Origin: DASSUW01 sp963803335
Lineage (GTDB): Bacteria; Actinomycetota; Thermoleophilia; Solirubrobacterales; Solirubrobacteraceae
Assembly: GCA_963803335.1 (NCBI GenBank)
Contig: CAWDME010000007.1
Span: 310,001-374,000 of the forward strand
Reading direction: 5' to 3'
DNA length: 64,000 bases
Position numbers and translations under genes: made by a program. Numbering within the stretch: the first letter of the stretch is position 1; the number at the start of each line of letters is the position of its first letter. Positions 17,777-26,067 of this stretch are shown in pieces. The notes beneath the pieces were generated by a model that saw only the letters and a list, made by a program, of their open reading frames with translations, was not told the origin of the DNA and did not search any database.

Positions 17777-17851
17777 TCGAGGCGTACAGGTTTCACACGG
17801 TAAACATTTGACTTTTGGTCCGCACCCGGACAACGGGGATGTGCGCGGCGC

Positions 17852-17876
17852 GCAAGTTTTGCCGACGGCGGCCGTT
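17852..17876 (+). promoter_or_regulatory. Candidate ECF sigma promoter of the DsbA-like gene
   Basis: GCAAGTTT (17852-17859), 13 bases, then CGTT (17873-17876), identical in fixed bases and spacing to the elements before the mce operon and the trypsin gene. Predicted initiation near 17883 gives a leader of about 60 bases before the ATG at 17943. Confidence 0.6.
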
Positions 17877-17942
17877 CATATCGACAGCGGGGGCATAAGC
17901 CTCGGCGGGACAAGGTTTTCAGCGGACTAAGGGACTTAATCG

Positions 17943-18593
17943 ATGGGCGAGGTCATCCGACTCGCGGAGCGACGCCAGGCGCGCCGCACGAGGCCGAGGG
18001 AGCGAGTGGCGCCGGCACGCGCCGAGTTCTTCTTCGATCTCGCTTGTCCGTTCACGTACCTCGCCGCCGAGCGAGTAGAGCGGGCGTTCGACCACGTGGT
18101 GTGGACGCCGGCCTCCAGCACCATCCTCAGAGGTGGCGCGTTGGCGTCTGATCCTGGCGCGCTCGAGAGCGTGCGCACGGCGGCCGAGGAGCGTGCGCAG
18201 GCACTGCGCCTGCCGCTCGAGTGGCCGGAGACGTTCCCGGCCGAGGTGCCCGCCGCGATGCGGGTGGCCGCGCACGCCGCCGCCAACGGCCGCGGCGCCG
18301 AGTTCGTGCTCGCCGCCGGCCGGCTCGCCTTCTGCGGCGGCTTCGACCTCGACGACCCCGAGATCCTGTTCGAGGCGGCGGCCGCCGCCGGGCTCGTGCT
18401 CGAAGACTGCCTGCGCGCCGCCGGCGACCGTGGGCGCGACGGCGTGATCGAGGCGGCGGGGAGCCGCCTGCTCGCCGCGGGGGCCGACCGGCTGCCCGCG
18501 CTGCGCATCGGCCGCTCGCTCTTCTGGGGCGAGGGCAAGGTGGCCGAAGCCGCCGCTGCCGCGCGCACGCACGCCGCGGCGATGTGCACCTAG
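17943..18593 (+). CDS. DsbA/HCCA-isomerase-like thioredoxin-fold protein
   Basis: 216 residues. After a basic N-terminal extension (about 25 residues with RRQARRTRPRERV) comes the DsbA-family entry EFFFDLACPFTYLAAERVERAF, with a single cysteine (Cys35) in a CPFT motif instead of CxxC. The C-terminal cis-proline-type segment LPALRIGRSLFWGEGKV also fits DsbA or 2-hydroxychromene-2-carboxylate isomerase relatives. There is no signal peptide, so it is probably cytosolic. GST-kappa/HCCA-like isomerase or FrnE-like oxidoreductase activity is inferred. The upstream element suggests ECF control together with the mce array. Confidence 0.75.
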   Translation: MGEVIRLAERRQARRTRPRERVAPARAEFFFDLACPFTYLAAERVERAFDHVVWTPASSTILRGGALASDPGALESVRTAAEERAQALRLPLEWPETFPAEVPAAMRVAAHAAANGRGAEFVLAAGRLAFCGGFDLDDPEILFEAAAAAGLVLEDCLRAAGDRGRDGVIEAAGSRLLAAGADRLPALRIGRSLFWGEGKVAEAAAAARTHAAAMCT

Positions 18594-18594
18594 C

Positions 18595-18753
18595 TCAGTA
18601 GGGCGTGACGAGCCCGGCGAGGATCTGCTCGTCGATCTCCTCGCGCGGCTCCTGCCTCGCGGGACGGACGGCGACGAGGAACGGCTCTTCACGGTCGGAC
18701 TCGGCGAGCAGCAGCTCGAGGTCCGCGTCGTGGATCTTGGGATTCGGCTCCAT
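18595..18753 (-). CDS. Small hypothetical acidic protein
   Basis: 52 residues from the ATG at 18753 (MEPNPKIHDADLELLLAESD start), very acidic, with a leucine/glutamate helix and a basic middle (RPARQEPREE). It is divergent from the ThDP enzyme gene, with an 18-bp palindrome between them. There is no recognisable domain. It is retained because it fills the gap in a clean GC3-rich frame and lies immediately after the DsbA-like stop. Confidence 0.45.
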   Translation of the reverse strand: MEPNPKIHDADLELLLAESDREEPFLVAVRPARQEPREEIDEQILAGLVTPY

Positions 18754-18804
18754 ATCAGGACCGTAACCCCGCGTGTGCGCAGGGTCACAGCGGATCGGGG
18801 TCCA

Positions 18805-18822
18805 ACCCCCCGGCCGGGGGGT
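18805..18822. promoter_or_regulatory. 18-bp perfect palindrome in a divergent promoter
   Basis: ACCCCCCGGCCGGGGGGT is self-complementary over its full length. It is centred about 22 bases upstream of the ThDP enzyme ATG (18836) and about 60 bases from the small divergent gene. The C-run/G-run layout resembles operators of CsoR/RcnR-type metal or formaldehyde sensors, but no such gene is in the window. Assignment is tentative. Confidence 0.5.
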
Positions 18823-18835
18823 ACATTGCGGCGCC

Positions 18836-20470
18836 ATGACCGTTGAGGCGCAGGAGACGACCACGCTGCACGGGGGCCGGCTGGTCGCCCGTCGCCTGAA
18901 GGCCCACGGCGTGAGCAAGCTGTTCACGCTGTCGGGGGGACACCTGTTCTCGATCTACGACGGCTGCCGCGCCGAGGGGATCGACATCGTCGACGTCCGC
19001 CACGAGTCGGCCGCGACGTTCGCGGCTGAGGGGTGGGCGAAGGTCACGCGCGAGCCGGGCGTGGCGGCGCTGACCGCGGGGCCGGGCGTCACCAACGGCA
19101 TGAGCGCGATCGCCTCCGCGCAGCAGAACCACTCGCCCGTGCTCGTGCTCGGCGGCCGCGCACCGGCGATGCGCTGGGGTCAGGGGTCGCTGCAGGAGAT
19201 CGACCACGTGCCGTTCGTCCGCCCGCTCGTCAAGCTCGCCGCCACCGCGGGCGCGACAGCGGAGATCCCGGGCCTGATCGACGACGCCTGGGACGTCATG
19301 CGCCGCGACCATCCCGGCCCGGCGTTCCTCGACTTCCCGCTCGACGTCGTGTTCATGGAGGCGGAGGAGCCGCCGCTGCCCGAGGCGCGCTCCGCCGGCC
19401 GCGCGAGCGCCGGCGCCGCCGCCGTCGACCGCGCCGTGGCGCTGCTGCGGGACGCCGAGCGGCCGGTGATCATGGCCGGCACCAACCTGTACTGGGGACG
19501 TGGGGAGGCCGCGCTGCGCGCGCTCGCCGAGGCGTGCGGGATCCCGGTGTTCCTCAACGGACTGGCGCGTGGCTGCCTGCCCGCCGACCACCCGAACTTC
19601 TTTTCCCGCGCGCGGTCGGCTGCGCTCAAAGCTGCGGATGTTGCTCTGGTGATCGGCGTGCCGATGGACTTCCGGCTCGGCTTCGGCGGCTCGTTCGGCG
19701 AGGAGACGGAGATCGTGGCGATCGATCTCGCCGAGCCCGAGCGCGACCACCCGCGCGCGGTCGCGGCCGAGTGCTACGGCGACATCGCGTCGACGCTGGA
19801 GGCGCTGGCGGAAGCCCGGGGCGACAACGACGAGTGGCTCGCTCACCTGCGCGGGGTGGAGGACGAGAAGCGGGCAGCCGAGCGCGAGCAGCTCGCCGAC
19901 GCGCGCGCGCCGCTGCATCCGATGCGCATCTACGGCGAGCTGGCCGGCATGCTCGACCGCAACGCGGTGATCGTCGGCGACGGCGGCGACTTCGTCTCCT
20001 ACGCCGGCCGCGTCGTCGACTCCTACGAGCCGGGGTGCTGGCTCGACCCGGGCCCGTTCGGTTGCCTGGGCTCCGGCCCCGGCTACGCCCTGGCCGCGAA
20101 GCTGGCGCATCCGGACCGCCAGGTCGTGCTCCTGCTCGGCGACGGCGCCTTCGGCTTCTCGGGCATGGAGTTCGACACGCTCGCCCGCCACGGCGTCCAC
20201 GTCGTCGGCGTGATGGGCAACAACGGCATCTGGGCGCTCGAGAAGCACCCGATGGAGTTCCTCTACGGCTACTCCGTCGCCGCCGAGCTGACGCCCGAGA
20301 CGCGCTACGACCGGGTCGTGGAGGCGCTGGGCGGGCACGGCGAGCTGGTGCGGACGCCCGACGAGCTGCGGCCGGCCTTGGAGCGGGCGTTTGCCGCCGG
20401 CGGGCCGGCGTTGGTCAATGTGCTGACCGACCCGTCGATCGCTTACCCCCGTTCCGCCAACCTTGCCTGA
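18836..20470 (+). CDS. Thiamine diphosphate-dependent enzyme, acetolactate synthase-like
   Basis: 544 residues with the three-domain layout of the ALS/benzoylformate decarboxylase family. N-terminal Pyr domain: VSKLFTLSGGHLFSIYDGC and the catalytic glutamate in VRHESAATFAAEGWAK. Middle TPP_enzyme_M domain: ERPVIMAGTNLYWGRGEAALRALAE. C-terminal PP domain with the Mg-ThDP motif GDGAFGFSGMEFDTLARHG...NN. It resembles the IlvG-like/2-hydroxyacyl-CoA lyase-type branch more than a classical IlvB; the residues deciding substrate are not diagnosable by eye. The start is ATG 18836 rather than an earlier GTG, because family similarity begins there. Monocistronic, with a terminator after. Confidence 0.85.
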   Translation: MTVEAQETTTLHGGRLVARRLKAHGVSKLFTLSGGHLFSIYDGCRAEGIDIVDVRHESAATFAAEGWAKVTREPGVAALTAGPGVTNGMSAIASAQQNHSPVLVLGGRAPAMRWGQGSLQEIDHVPFVRPLVKLAATAGATAEIPGLIDDAWDVMRRDHPGPAFLDFPLDVVFMEAEEPPLPEARSAGRASAGAAAVDRAVALLRDAERPVIMAGTNLYWGRGEAALRALAEACGIPVFLNGLARGCLPADHPNFFSRARSAALKAADVALVIGVPMDFRLGFGGSFGEETEIVAIDLAEPERDHPRAVAAECYGDIASTLEALAEARGDNDEWLAHLRGVEDEKRAAEREQLADARAPLHPMRIYGELAGMLDRNAVIVGDGGDFVSYAGRVVDSYEPGCWLDPGPFGCLGSGPGYALAAKLAHPDRQVVLLLGDGAFGFSGMEFDTLARHGVHVVGVMGNNGIWALEKHPMEFLYGYSVAAELTPETRYDRVVEALGGHGELVRTPDELRPALERAFAAGGPALVNVLTDPSIAYPRSANLA

Positions 20471-20501
20471 GCGAACGCCGGCGGAGATGACCCTTAACTA
20501 A

Positions 20502-20532
20502 GAAGCCGCCCGCGGCGGGGGCGGGCGGCTTC
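20502..20532 (+). terminator. Hairpin terminator after the ThDP enzyme
   Basis: GAAGCCGCCCGC (20502-20513) pairs perfectly with GCGGGCGGCTTC (20521-20532) around a 7-base loop, 32 bases after the stop. No T-run follows. Confidence 0.8.
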
Positions 20533-20593
20533 AAGATGGCCCCGTCAGGACGGGCAGGGGTACGTGCCTTAAGGGGCCTATTTGGGTGGCCCG

Positions 20594-20700
20594 GACGGCG
20601 GGAGGCGCCGATGATGCGGCATCGCCCGGACCTATGCGTCGGAGGGACGACGGCGGGAGGCACGACCGCCCTTTCCGACGCATTGGAGTATCCCGCCGTC
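20594..20700. other. Intergenic segment with interlocking repeats
   Basis: Between convergent genes. GACGGCGGGAGG occurs twice as a direct repeat (20594-20605, 20649-20660). The second copy can pair with TCCCGCCGTC at 20691-20700, while ATGCGTCGGA (20634-20643) is perfectly complementary to TCCGACGCAT (20674-20683). The two pairings interlock, so the segment could form alternative structures. It may be the ppx terminator, a small RNA or a remnant. No coding frame is seen. Confidence 0.4.
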
Positions 20701-20756
20701 AAATGCACCTCGGCAATCGAACAAGCGTCCAGAGAAATCGGCCAAGACTGTTGACA

Positions 20757-21677
20757 TTAGGACCACGATGTGCTGTCCAGCGCCACTCCCCAGAGAATGT
20801 CGTGTTCGGACACCTCGACGGCGGTGAGTCCGAACGCGCCGAGTACCTCCAGGAGCACCACGGTGCCGGCCACGATCGTTGGCGCGCGAGCCGGATCGAG
20901 GCCCACGATCTCGCGCCGCTCGGCCAGCGGGAGCGCGGCCAGCCGGTCGCGCAGTTGCCCGATCCGCTCGCGTGACAGCGTGTGTCCCTCGACCCGCTCG
21001 GGGTCGTAGGGATCGAGCTCGAGGTCGATCGACGCGCACGACGTAGCCGTGCCCGCGACGGCTACGGCGCCGCCCACCCGCGAGCGAACGGCGTCCGGCA
21101 CCGAGTCCTCGATCACCGCCCGCGCGTCGTCGGCCAGCGCCGACAGCTCCTCCGCGGTCGGCGGGTCGGAGTGCAGGTGGCGCTCGCTGTGCCGGACCAC
21201 GCCGACCTGGGTCGAGACGTGGAACTCGACGGTTCCGCCGGTCCCCACGATCATCTCGGTGGAGCCGCCGCCGATGTCGATCACCAGCAACGGGCCGGAC
21301 TCGGCGCGCGTTGCGGTCGCGCCCAGGAACGAGAGGCGCGCCTCCTCGTCGCCGGACAGCGTGCCGCCGGTGAGCCCGTAGCGCTCGCGCACGGTGTCGG
21401 CGAACTCGCGGCCGTTGCCGGCGTCGCGCACCGCTGACGTCAGCACCACGCGCCGCACGTCCGCGCCGTGCCGCTCGATCGCCTCGGCGTACTGGTCGAG
21501 CGCGGCGAACACGCGCTGCTGCGGCTCCGCGCCGAGCGCGCCGGTCGCGTCGACTCCCTCGCCGAGGCGCGTGACGATCGACTCCCGCTGCAACTCGGTC
21601 ACCGACCCGTCGGAGAGGTCGGCCACGAGCAGGCGCGTGGAGTTGCTGCCGATGTCGACGACCGCGACGCGGCTCAT
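20757..21677 (-). CDS. ppx: Ppx/GppA-family phosphatase (exopolyphosphatase)
   Basis: 306 residues with the ASKHA-fold motifs of the family: VVDIGSNSTRLLVAD at the N-terminus, VVLTSAVRDAGN (about 85), VIDIGGGSTEMIVG (about 130) and GTATSCASIDL (about 205). The length equals the short actinobacterial Ppx (about 310 aa) lacking the HD domain of E. coli Ppx. It hydrolyses terminal phosphate of polyphosphate or (p)ppGpp. The ATG overlaps the stop of the upstream dehydrogenase gene (ATGA), so they form a two-gene operon. Confidence 0.92.
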   Translation of the reverse strand: MSRVAVVDIGSNSTRLLVADLSDGSVTELQRESIVTRLGEGVDATGALGAEPQQRVFAALDQYAEAIERHGADVRRVVLTSAVRDAGNGREFADTVRERYGLTGGTLSGDEEARLSFLGATATRAESGPLLVIDIGGGSTEMIVGTGGTVEFHVSTQVGVVRHSERHLHSDPPTAEELSALADDARAVIEDSVPDAVRSRVGGAVAVAGTATSCASIDLELDPYDPERVEGHTLSRERIGQLRDRLAALPLAERREIVGLDPARAPTIVAGTVVLLEVLGAFGLTAVEVSEHDILWGVALDSTSWS

Positions 21678-22597
21678 GTGACCGGATGCGGCATCGGGCG
21701 GCCGGCGAGCGCCGCCAGCAGGTTCTCGACCGCCATCGCGGCCATCTTGGCACGCGTGCGCACCGTGGCCGAGCCGACGTGCGGCACGACAAGCAGGTTC
21801 GGGGCGTCCAGCAGCGGGTGGTCGGCCGGGAGCGGCTCGGGATCGGTGACGTCGAGCGCCGCACCCGCGATCTCCCCGTCGATGAGCGCCGCCCGCAGCG
21901 CGTCCTGGTCCACGACGCCCCCGCGCGCGGTGTTGATGAGCAGCGCGGTCGGCTTCATCCGCTTCAACGCGGCAGCATCGATCAGGCCGCGGGTGTCCGG
22001 GGTCAACGGGATGTGAAGGGACACGAAGTCGGCGCTCGCCAGCAGCTCCTCCAACGGCACGCCCGACGAGCGCGAGCTGTGCACCACCTCCATGCCGAAT
22101 CCCTCAGCGCGCCGCGCGACCGCCTGCCCGATCCGGCCCCAGCCGACGATGCCGAGCGTCGCACCCGCGAGGTCGGCGCCGAGGTCGCTGGCGGGCTCCC
22201 ACGTCTTCCACCGGCCCGCGCGCACGGCGGCCGCCCCGGGCACGATCCGGCGCGCCAGCGCGAGCAGCAGGGCGAACGCGAGGTCGGCCGTCGCGTCGGT
22301 GAGGACGTCTGGCGTGTTGCCGACCGGGATGCCGCGCGCGGCGGCGGCCTCGAGGTCGATGTTGTCGGTCCCCACGGCCATGTTCGCGATCGCGCGCAGG
22401 CGCGGCGCCGCTTCGAGCACCGCCGCATCGACGCGGTCCGTCACGAGCGTGAGAAGGCCGTCGGCGTCACGCGCGCGGGCGACGAGATCGTCGTGGGACG
22501 GCGGCATGTCACCAGGCCATTCCTCCACCTCGTGCTCGGCCCGCAGGCGGTCGAGCGCCTCGAACGGCAGCGCGCGCGTGACGAATATCCGGGCCAT
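21674..22597 (-). CDS. D-2-hydroxyacid dehydrogenase (glyoxylate/hydroxypyruvate reductase-like)
   Basis: 307 residues. The NAD(P)-binding Rossmann motif GATLGIVGWGRIGQAVARRA is at about 140-160. The catalytic triad is visible as Arg in LLINTARGGVVD, Glu in DVTDPEPLP and His in VVPHVGSAT. The N-terminal MARIFVTRALPFEALDRL resembles GyaR-type glyoxylate reductases. It reduces 2-oxoacids such as glyoxylate or hydroxypyruvate; exact substrate open. It is the first gene of the unit with ppx and is divergent from the DUF72 gene across 20 bases. Confidence 0.9.
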   Translation of the reverse strand: MARIFVTRALPFEALDRLRAEHEVEEWPGDMPPSHDDLVARARDADGLLTLVTDRVDAAVLEAAPRLRAIANMAVGTDNIDLEAAAARGIPVGNTPDVLTDATADLAFALLLALARRIVPGAAAVRAGRWKTWEPASDLGADLAGATLGIVGWGRIGQAVARRAEGFGMEVVHSSRSSGVPLEELLASADFVSLHIPLTPDTRGLIDAAALKRMKPTALLINTARGGVVDQDALRAALIDGEIAGAALDVTDPEPLPADHPLLDAPNLLVVPHVGSATVRTRAKMAAMAVENLLAALAGRPMPHPVT

Positions 22598-22617
22598 CGC
22601 GGGGCATTCTGCTGGGC

Positions 22618-23340
22618 ATGGGCGAGATCCGCGTCGGCTGCTCCGGATGGAACTACGCCGACTGGCGCGAGCGCGTATACCCGAAGGGGGTCCCGGCGAG
22701 CCGCTGGCTGGAGCACTACGCGACCCTGTTCGACACCGTCGAGGTCAACTCGACCTTCTACCGGCTCGCCAAGCCGAAGGCGGTCGCCGCCTGGCTGGAG
22801 GCGACGCCGCCCGACTTCGTCTTCGCGGTGAAGGCGAGCCAGTACCTCACGCACATGAAGCGCCTGACCGACATCGAGCAGGGCATCGAGCGCTTCTACG
22901 CGGGGATCGAGCCGCTGGCGCGCTCGCCGAAGCTGGGGCCGGTCCTGTGGCAGCTCCCCGAACGGTTCACGAAGGACGTGCCGCGCCTGGCCGCCGCGCT
23001 CGACCTGCTGCCGGACGGCCGCCACTGCTTCGAGCTCCGCCACCCGAGCTGGTTCGAGGACGACGAGACGCTCGAGCTGCTGCGCTGGCACAAGGTGGCG
23101 CTCGCGATCGGCGACCACCCCGAGCGGCCGTGGCAGCCATGGGTCACCACCACCGACTGGTCGTTCGTGCGCTTCCACTACGGCGCGCGCGGGCGCCGCG
23201 GCAACTACAGCGACAGCGAGCTGAAGGCGCTGGCGCCGAAGGTCGCAGGGCTCGGTGTGCCCACGTTCGCGTACTTCAACAACGACTGGGAGGGCTTTGC
23301 TGTCAAGAACGCCCAGCGGATGCGAGCATTGCTGTCGTGA
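22618..23340 (+). CDS. DUF72 (YecE-like) protein
   Basis: 240 residues, normal family length. The family opening IRVGCSGWNYADWRERVYPKGVPASRWLEHYATLFDTVEVNSTFYRL is followed by FAVKASQYLTH, LPERFTKDVPRLA, FELRHPSWF and the C-terminal YFNNDWEGFAVKNAQRM, all conserved in this TIM-barrel family of unknown function. ATG start at 22618. The following gene begins inside its TGA (GTGA). Confidence 0.92.
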   Translation: MGEIRVGCSGWNYADWRERVYPKGVPASRWLEHYATLFDTVEVNSTFYRLAKPKAVAAWLEATPPDFVFAVKASQYLTHMKRLTDIEQGIERFYAGIEPLARSPKLGPVLWQLPERFTKDVPRLAAALDLLPDGRHCFELRHPSWFEDDETLELLRWHKVALAIGDHPERPWQPWVTTTDWSFVRFHYGARGRRGNYSDSELKALAPKVAGLGVPTFAYFNNDWEGFAVKNAQRMRALLS

Positions 23341-24287
23341 CGGCGCTGCATGAGGACGCCATGCGCGACGCGATCGCCGCGGACGGCGAGGCGTACCGCG
23401 CGCTGCTCGCGGGTGAGGACGCGCATCCGGCCCTGCAGCGCGCCGCCGCGGCCTACCGCGCCTCCTGGGAGGCGGCGCCGCCGCGCAGCTACGGGCGCCT
23501 CGTGGGCTACGCGAAGGCGACCATCCTCGACGGCCAAGACCCGGCGCCGTACGTGCTCGCACAGCTGTCCGAGACCGACACCTCGCCGCCCGCCTGCTGG
23601 GCCAGGGCGCTCGCCGCGCTTGCCGCGAACGACGACGCCGCCGCCCGCCGCGCGGCCGACGGCATGCGCGCCGGCTCCGAGGCGTTCGGCCGTGCGGCGG
23701 AGGCCGTCGCCGCCCTCGCGCGCTACGACCACGACGACTACGTCGTCGAGGTGCGCGCGATCGTCGAGGACTTCGAAGCGCGCGACACCCATTTGACCGG
23801 CGTCGCGATCGCCGACACCGCGCTGGTGCTCGACCGGCTCGCCGAGCGCCGCAAGATCGCCGCGCACCTGCGCTCTGGGCTGCTGCCGCACGTCGACGAC
23901 GTACGCGCGATCCTCACCGGCACGCGTGTGTGGGCCGTCGTCGGCTGCTCGCCTGATCCGGGGCGGGACTCGCACCGCATAGCGTCCATGCTCCAGCGCC
24001 GCGGCTACACCGTGATCCCCGTGAACCCGCTCGCCAACGAGATCCTCGGCGAGCGCTGCTACCCGACGCTGAGCGCGATCCCGGAGAAGGTCGAGGTGGC
24101 CGACGTGTTCCGGCGCTCGACCGCGGCGGGCGCACACGTCGACGAGGCGGTCGCGATCGGGGCGCGCGCGGTATGGATGCAGCTCGGCGTGGTCGACGAG
24201 GCGGCCGCCGAGCGCGGGCGCGCGGCCGGCTTGCGCGTGGTGATGGACCGCTGCCCGGCAATCGAGTTGCCCCGGCTGGGGTTGTGA
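23337..24287 (+). CDS. CoA-binding domain protein with a novel N-terminal domain
   Basis: 316 residues from the GTG at 23337, which overlaps the DUF72 stop. The C-terminal 130 residues are a CoA_binding_2 (YccU-like) Rossmann domain: VWAVVGCSPDPGRDSHRIASMLQRRGYTVIPVNP, GERCYPTLSAIPEKVEVADVFRRS, ARAVWMQLGV, VVMDRCPAIE. The N-terminal 185 residues are Ala-rich and helical (repeated A-x3-A, AALAANDDAAARRAADGM) and unrecognised; they may be a TPR-like scaffold. YccU proteins are normally about 140 residues, so this is a fusion. It is followed after 16 bases by an acyl-CoA ligase, which fits a CoA-related role. Confidence 0.82.
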   Translation: MTALHEDAMRDAIAADGEAYRALLAGEDAHPALQRAAAAYRASWEAAPPRSYGRLVGYAKATILDGQDPAPYVLAQLSETDTSPPACWARALAALAANDDAAARRAADGMRAGSEAFGRAAEAVAALARYDHDDYVVEVRAIVEDFEARDTHLTGVAIADTALVLDRLAERRKIAAHLRSGLLPHVDDVRAILTGTRVWAVVGCSPDPGRDSHRIASMLQRRGYTVIPVNPLANEILGERCYPTLSAIPEKVEVADVFRRSTAAGAHVDEAVAIGARAVWMQLGVVDEAAAERGRAAGLRVVMDRCPAIELPRLGL

Positions 24288-24303
24288 TCGAGGAGGAGAT
24301 CCG

Positions 24304-25905
24304 ATGCAGGGACTGATGTCGCCGTATCCGCTGACGCTGCCGCTCCTGTTCCACCGGGCCGAGCGGCTGTTCGGCGAGAAGACGATCACGACGCTGACGG
24401 CGACCGGCAAGGACCGCACCACGTATGCCGAGTGGGCGGACCGCACGCGCCGGCTGGCCGGTGCGTTCGACCAGCTCGGCATCTCGGCCGACGGCCGCGT
24501 CGCGACGTTCGCGTGGAACAGCGCCCGCCACCTCGAGCTGTACTTCGCGGCGCCCTGCAGCGGCCGCGTCCTGCACACGCTCAACATCCGCCTGTTCGCC
24601 GAGCAGCTCAGCTACATCGTCGACCACGCCGAGGACGAGGTGATCTTCGCCGACCGCTCGCTGGTCAAGACCCTGTGGCCGCTCGTCGACGGCTTCAAGA
24701 CCGTCAAGCACATCGTCGTCATGGACGACGGCGCCGGCGAGGTCCCCGAGGACGACCGGATCCTCGACTACGAGGAGCTGCTGGCCGGCGCTGAACCCGT
24801 CGCTGACTTCACCATCGAGGACGAGAATCAGGCCGCGGCCATGTGCTACACGAGCGGCACGACCGGCAATCCGAAGGGCGTCGTGTACTCGCACCGGTCG
24901 AGCGTTCTGCACTCGATGGGCGCGATGCTCGCCGACACCGTCGCCGTCTCCGAGCGCGACACCGTGATGCCGGTGGTGCCGATGTTCCATGCCAACGCGT
25001 GGGGCCTGGCGCACGCCGCCGTGATGGCCGGCGCGGCGCTCGCCTTCCCCGGCCCGCAGATGACGCCGCCCGCGATCGCCGAGCTGATCGAGGCGGAGAA
25101 GGTGACGCTCGCCGCCGGCGTCCCGACGATCTGGATGGGCGCGCTCGAGGAGCTCGTGAACCGCGACACCTCGTCGCTGCGCGACATCCTGTGCGGCGGC
25201 TCGGCCGTCTCCAGGACGCTGTCGGAGACGTACCGCGAGAAGCTCGGCCTGCCGATCCTGCACGCCTGGGGGATGACCGAGACCAGCCCGCTCGGCTCGG
25301 TCTGCCGTGTCAAGAGCACGCTGCTCGACCGCTCGGACGACGAGCTCGCCGACGTGCGCGCGACACAGGGCATCATCACGCCGCTGGTGGAGGTCCGGAT
25401 CGTCGCGCCCGGCTCGGCCGACGAGCTGCCGTGGGACGGTGAGGCGCGCGGCGAGCTGCAGGTCGCCGGCCCGTGGATCGCAGCGGGCTACTACCACGAC
25501 GACGGCAACGGCGACTCGTTCACCGACGACGGCTGGCTGCGCACCGGCGACGTCGCCACGATCACGCCGGACGGCTACATCCGGCTCGTCGACCGCACCA
25601 AGGACCTCGTCAAGTCGGGCGGCGAATGGATCTCGTCGGTCGAGCTCGAGAACGAGATCATGGCCCACCCGCAGGTGGTCGAGGCTGCGGTCATCGGCGT
25701 GCCGGACGAGAAGTGGGGCGAGCGCCCGCTCGCCTGCGTCGTGGTCGACGACGGCGCCGACCTCTCAGCCGATGCGCTGCGCGAGTTCCTGTCCGACCGC
25801 GTTGCCAAGTGGTGGATCCCCGAGCGGGTCGAGTTCATCGACGAAGTTCCGAAGACTTCGGTCGGGAAGTTCTCGAAGAAGACCCTCCGGGAGAGGTTCA
25901 GTTGA
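24304..25905 (+). CDS. Medium/long-chain fatty-acyl-CoA ligase (AMP-forming)
   Basis: 533 residues of the ANL superfamily. The AMP-binding P-loop-like motif CYTSGTTGNPKGVVYSHRS is at about 182-200. Then come VPMFHANAWG (A4-type), GGSAVS, HAWGMTETSPLG (A5), DGWLRTGDVATITPDGYIRLVDRTKDLVKSGGEWIS (A7/A8 hinge) and the catalytic lysine in KTSVGKFSKKTLR (A10). Overall it is close to AlkK-like medium-chain ligases. It activates free fatty acids to acyl-CoA. GGAGGAG-type purines (24292-24300) precede the ATG. Likely co-transcribed with the CoA-binding protein. Confidence 0.93.
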   Translation: MQGLMSPYPLTLPLLFHRAERLFGEKTITTLTATGKDRTTYAEWADRTRRLAGAFDQLGISADGRVATFAWNSARHLELYFAAPCSGRVLHTLNIRLFAEQLSYIVDHAEDEVIFADRSLVKTLWPLVDGFKTVKHIVVMDDGAGEVPEDDRILDYEELLAGAEPVADFTIEDENQAAAMCYTSGTTGNPKGVVYSHRSSVLHSMGAMLADTVAVSERDTVMPVVPMFHANAWGLAHAAVMAGAALAFPGPQMTPPAIAELIEAEKVTLAAGVPTIWMGALEELVNRDTSSLRDILCGGSAVSRTLSETYREKLGLPILHAWGMTETSPLGSVCRVKSTLLDRSDDELADVRATQGIITPLVEVRIVAPGSADELPWDGEARGELQVAGPWIAAGYYHDDGNGDSFTDDGWLRTGDVATITPDGYIRLVDRTKDLVKSGGEWISSVELENEIMAHPQVVEAAVIGVPDEKWGERPLACVVVDDGADLSADALREFLSDRVAKWWIPERVEFIDEVPKTSVGKFSKKTLRERFS

Positions 25906-25923
25906 TATCCTGTACGTCCGCGT

Positions 25924-25997
<74 letters not shown>

Positions 25998-26038
25998 TCC
26001 GCCGACGATGGTGGTGACAGCCCACCGCCGACGGCACG

Positions 26039-26061
26039 AGAGCCCCGCCACGCGGGGCTCT
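26039..26061 (+). terminator. Terminator after tRNA-fMet
   Basis: AGAGCCCCGC (26039-26048) pairs perfectly with GCGGGGCTCT (26052-26061) around a 3-base loop, followed by TTCGCGTTT. It also lies just beyond the 3' end of the convergent TetR gene (26068). Confidence 0.85.
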
Positions 26062-26067
26062 TCGCGT

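Noticed and set aside
20751..20756. TTGACA hexamer as a -35 promoter element
   Set aside because: It overlaps the ppx stop, points into the antisense of ppx, and has no matching -10 or downstream gene.
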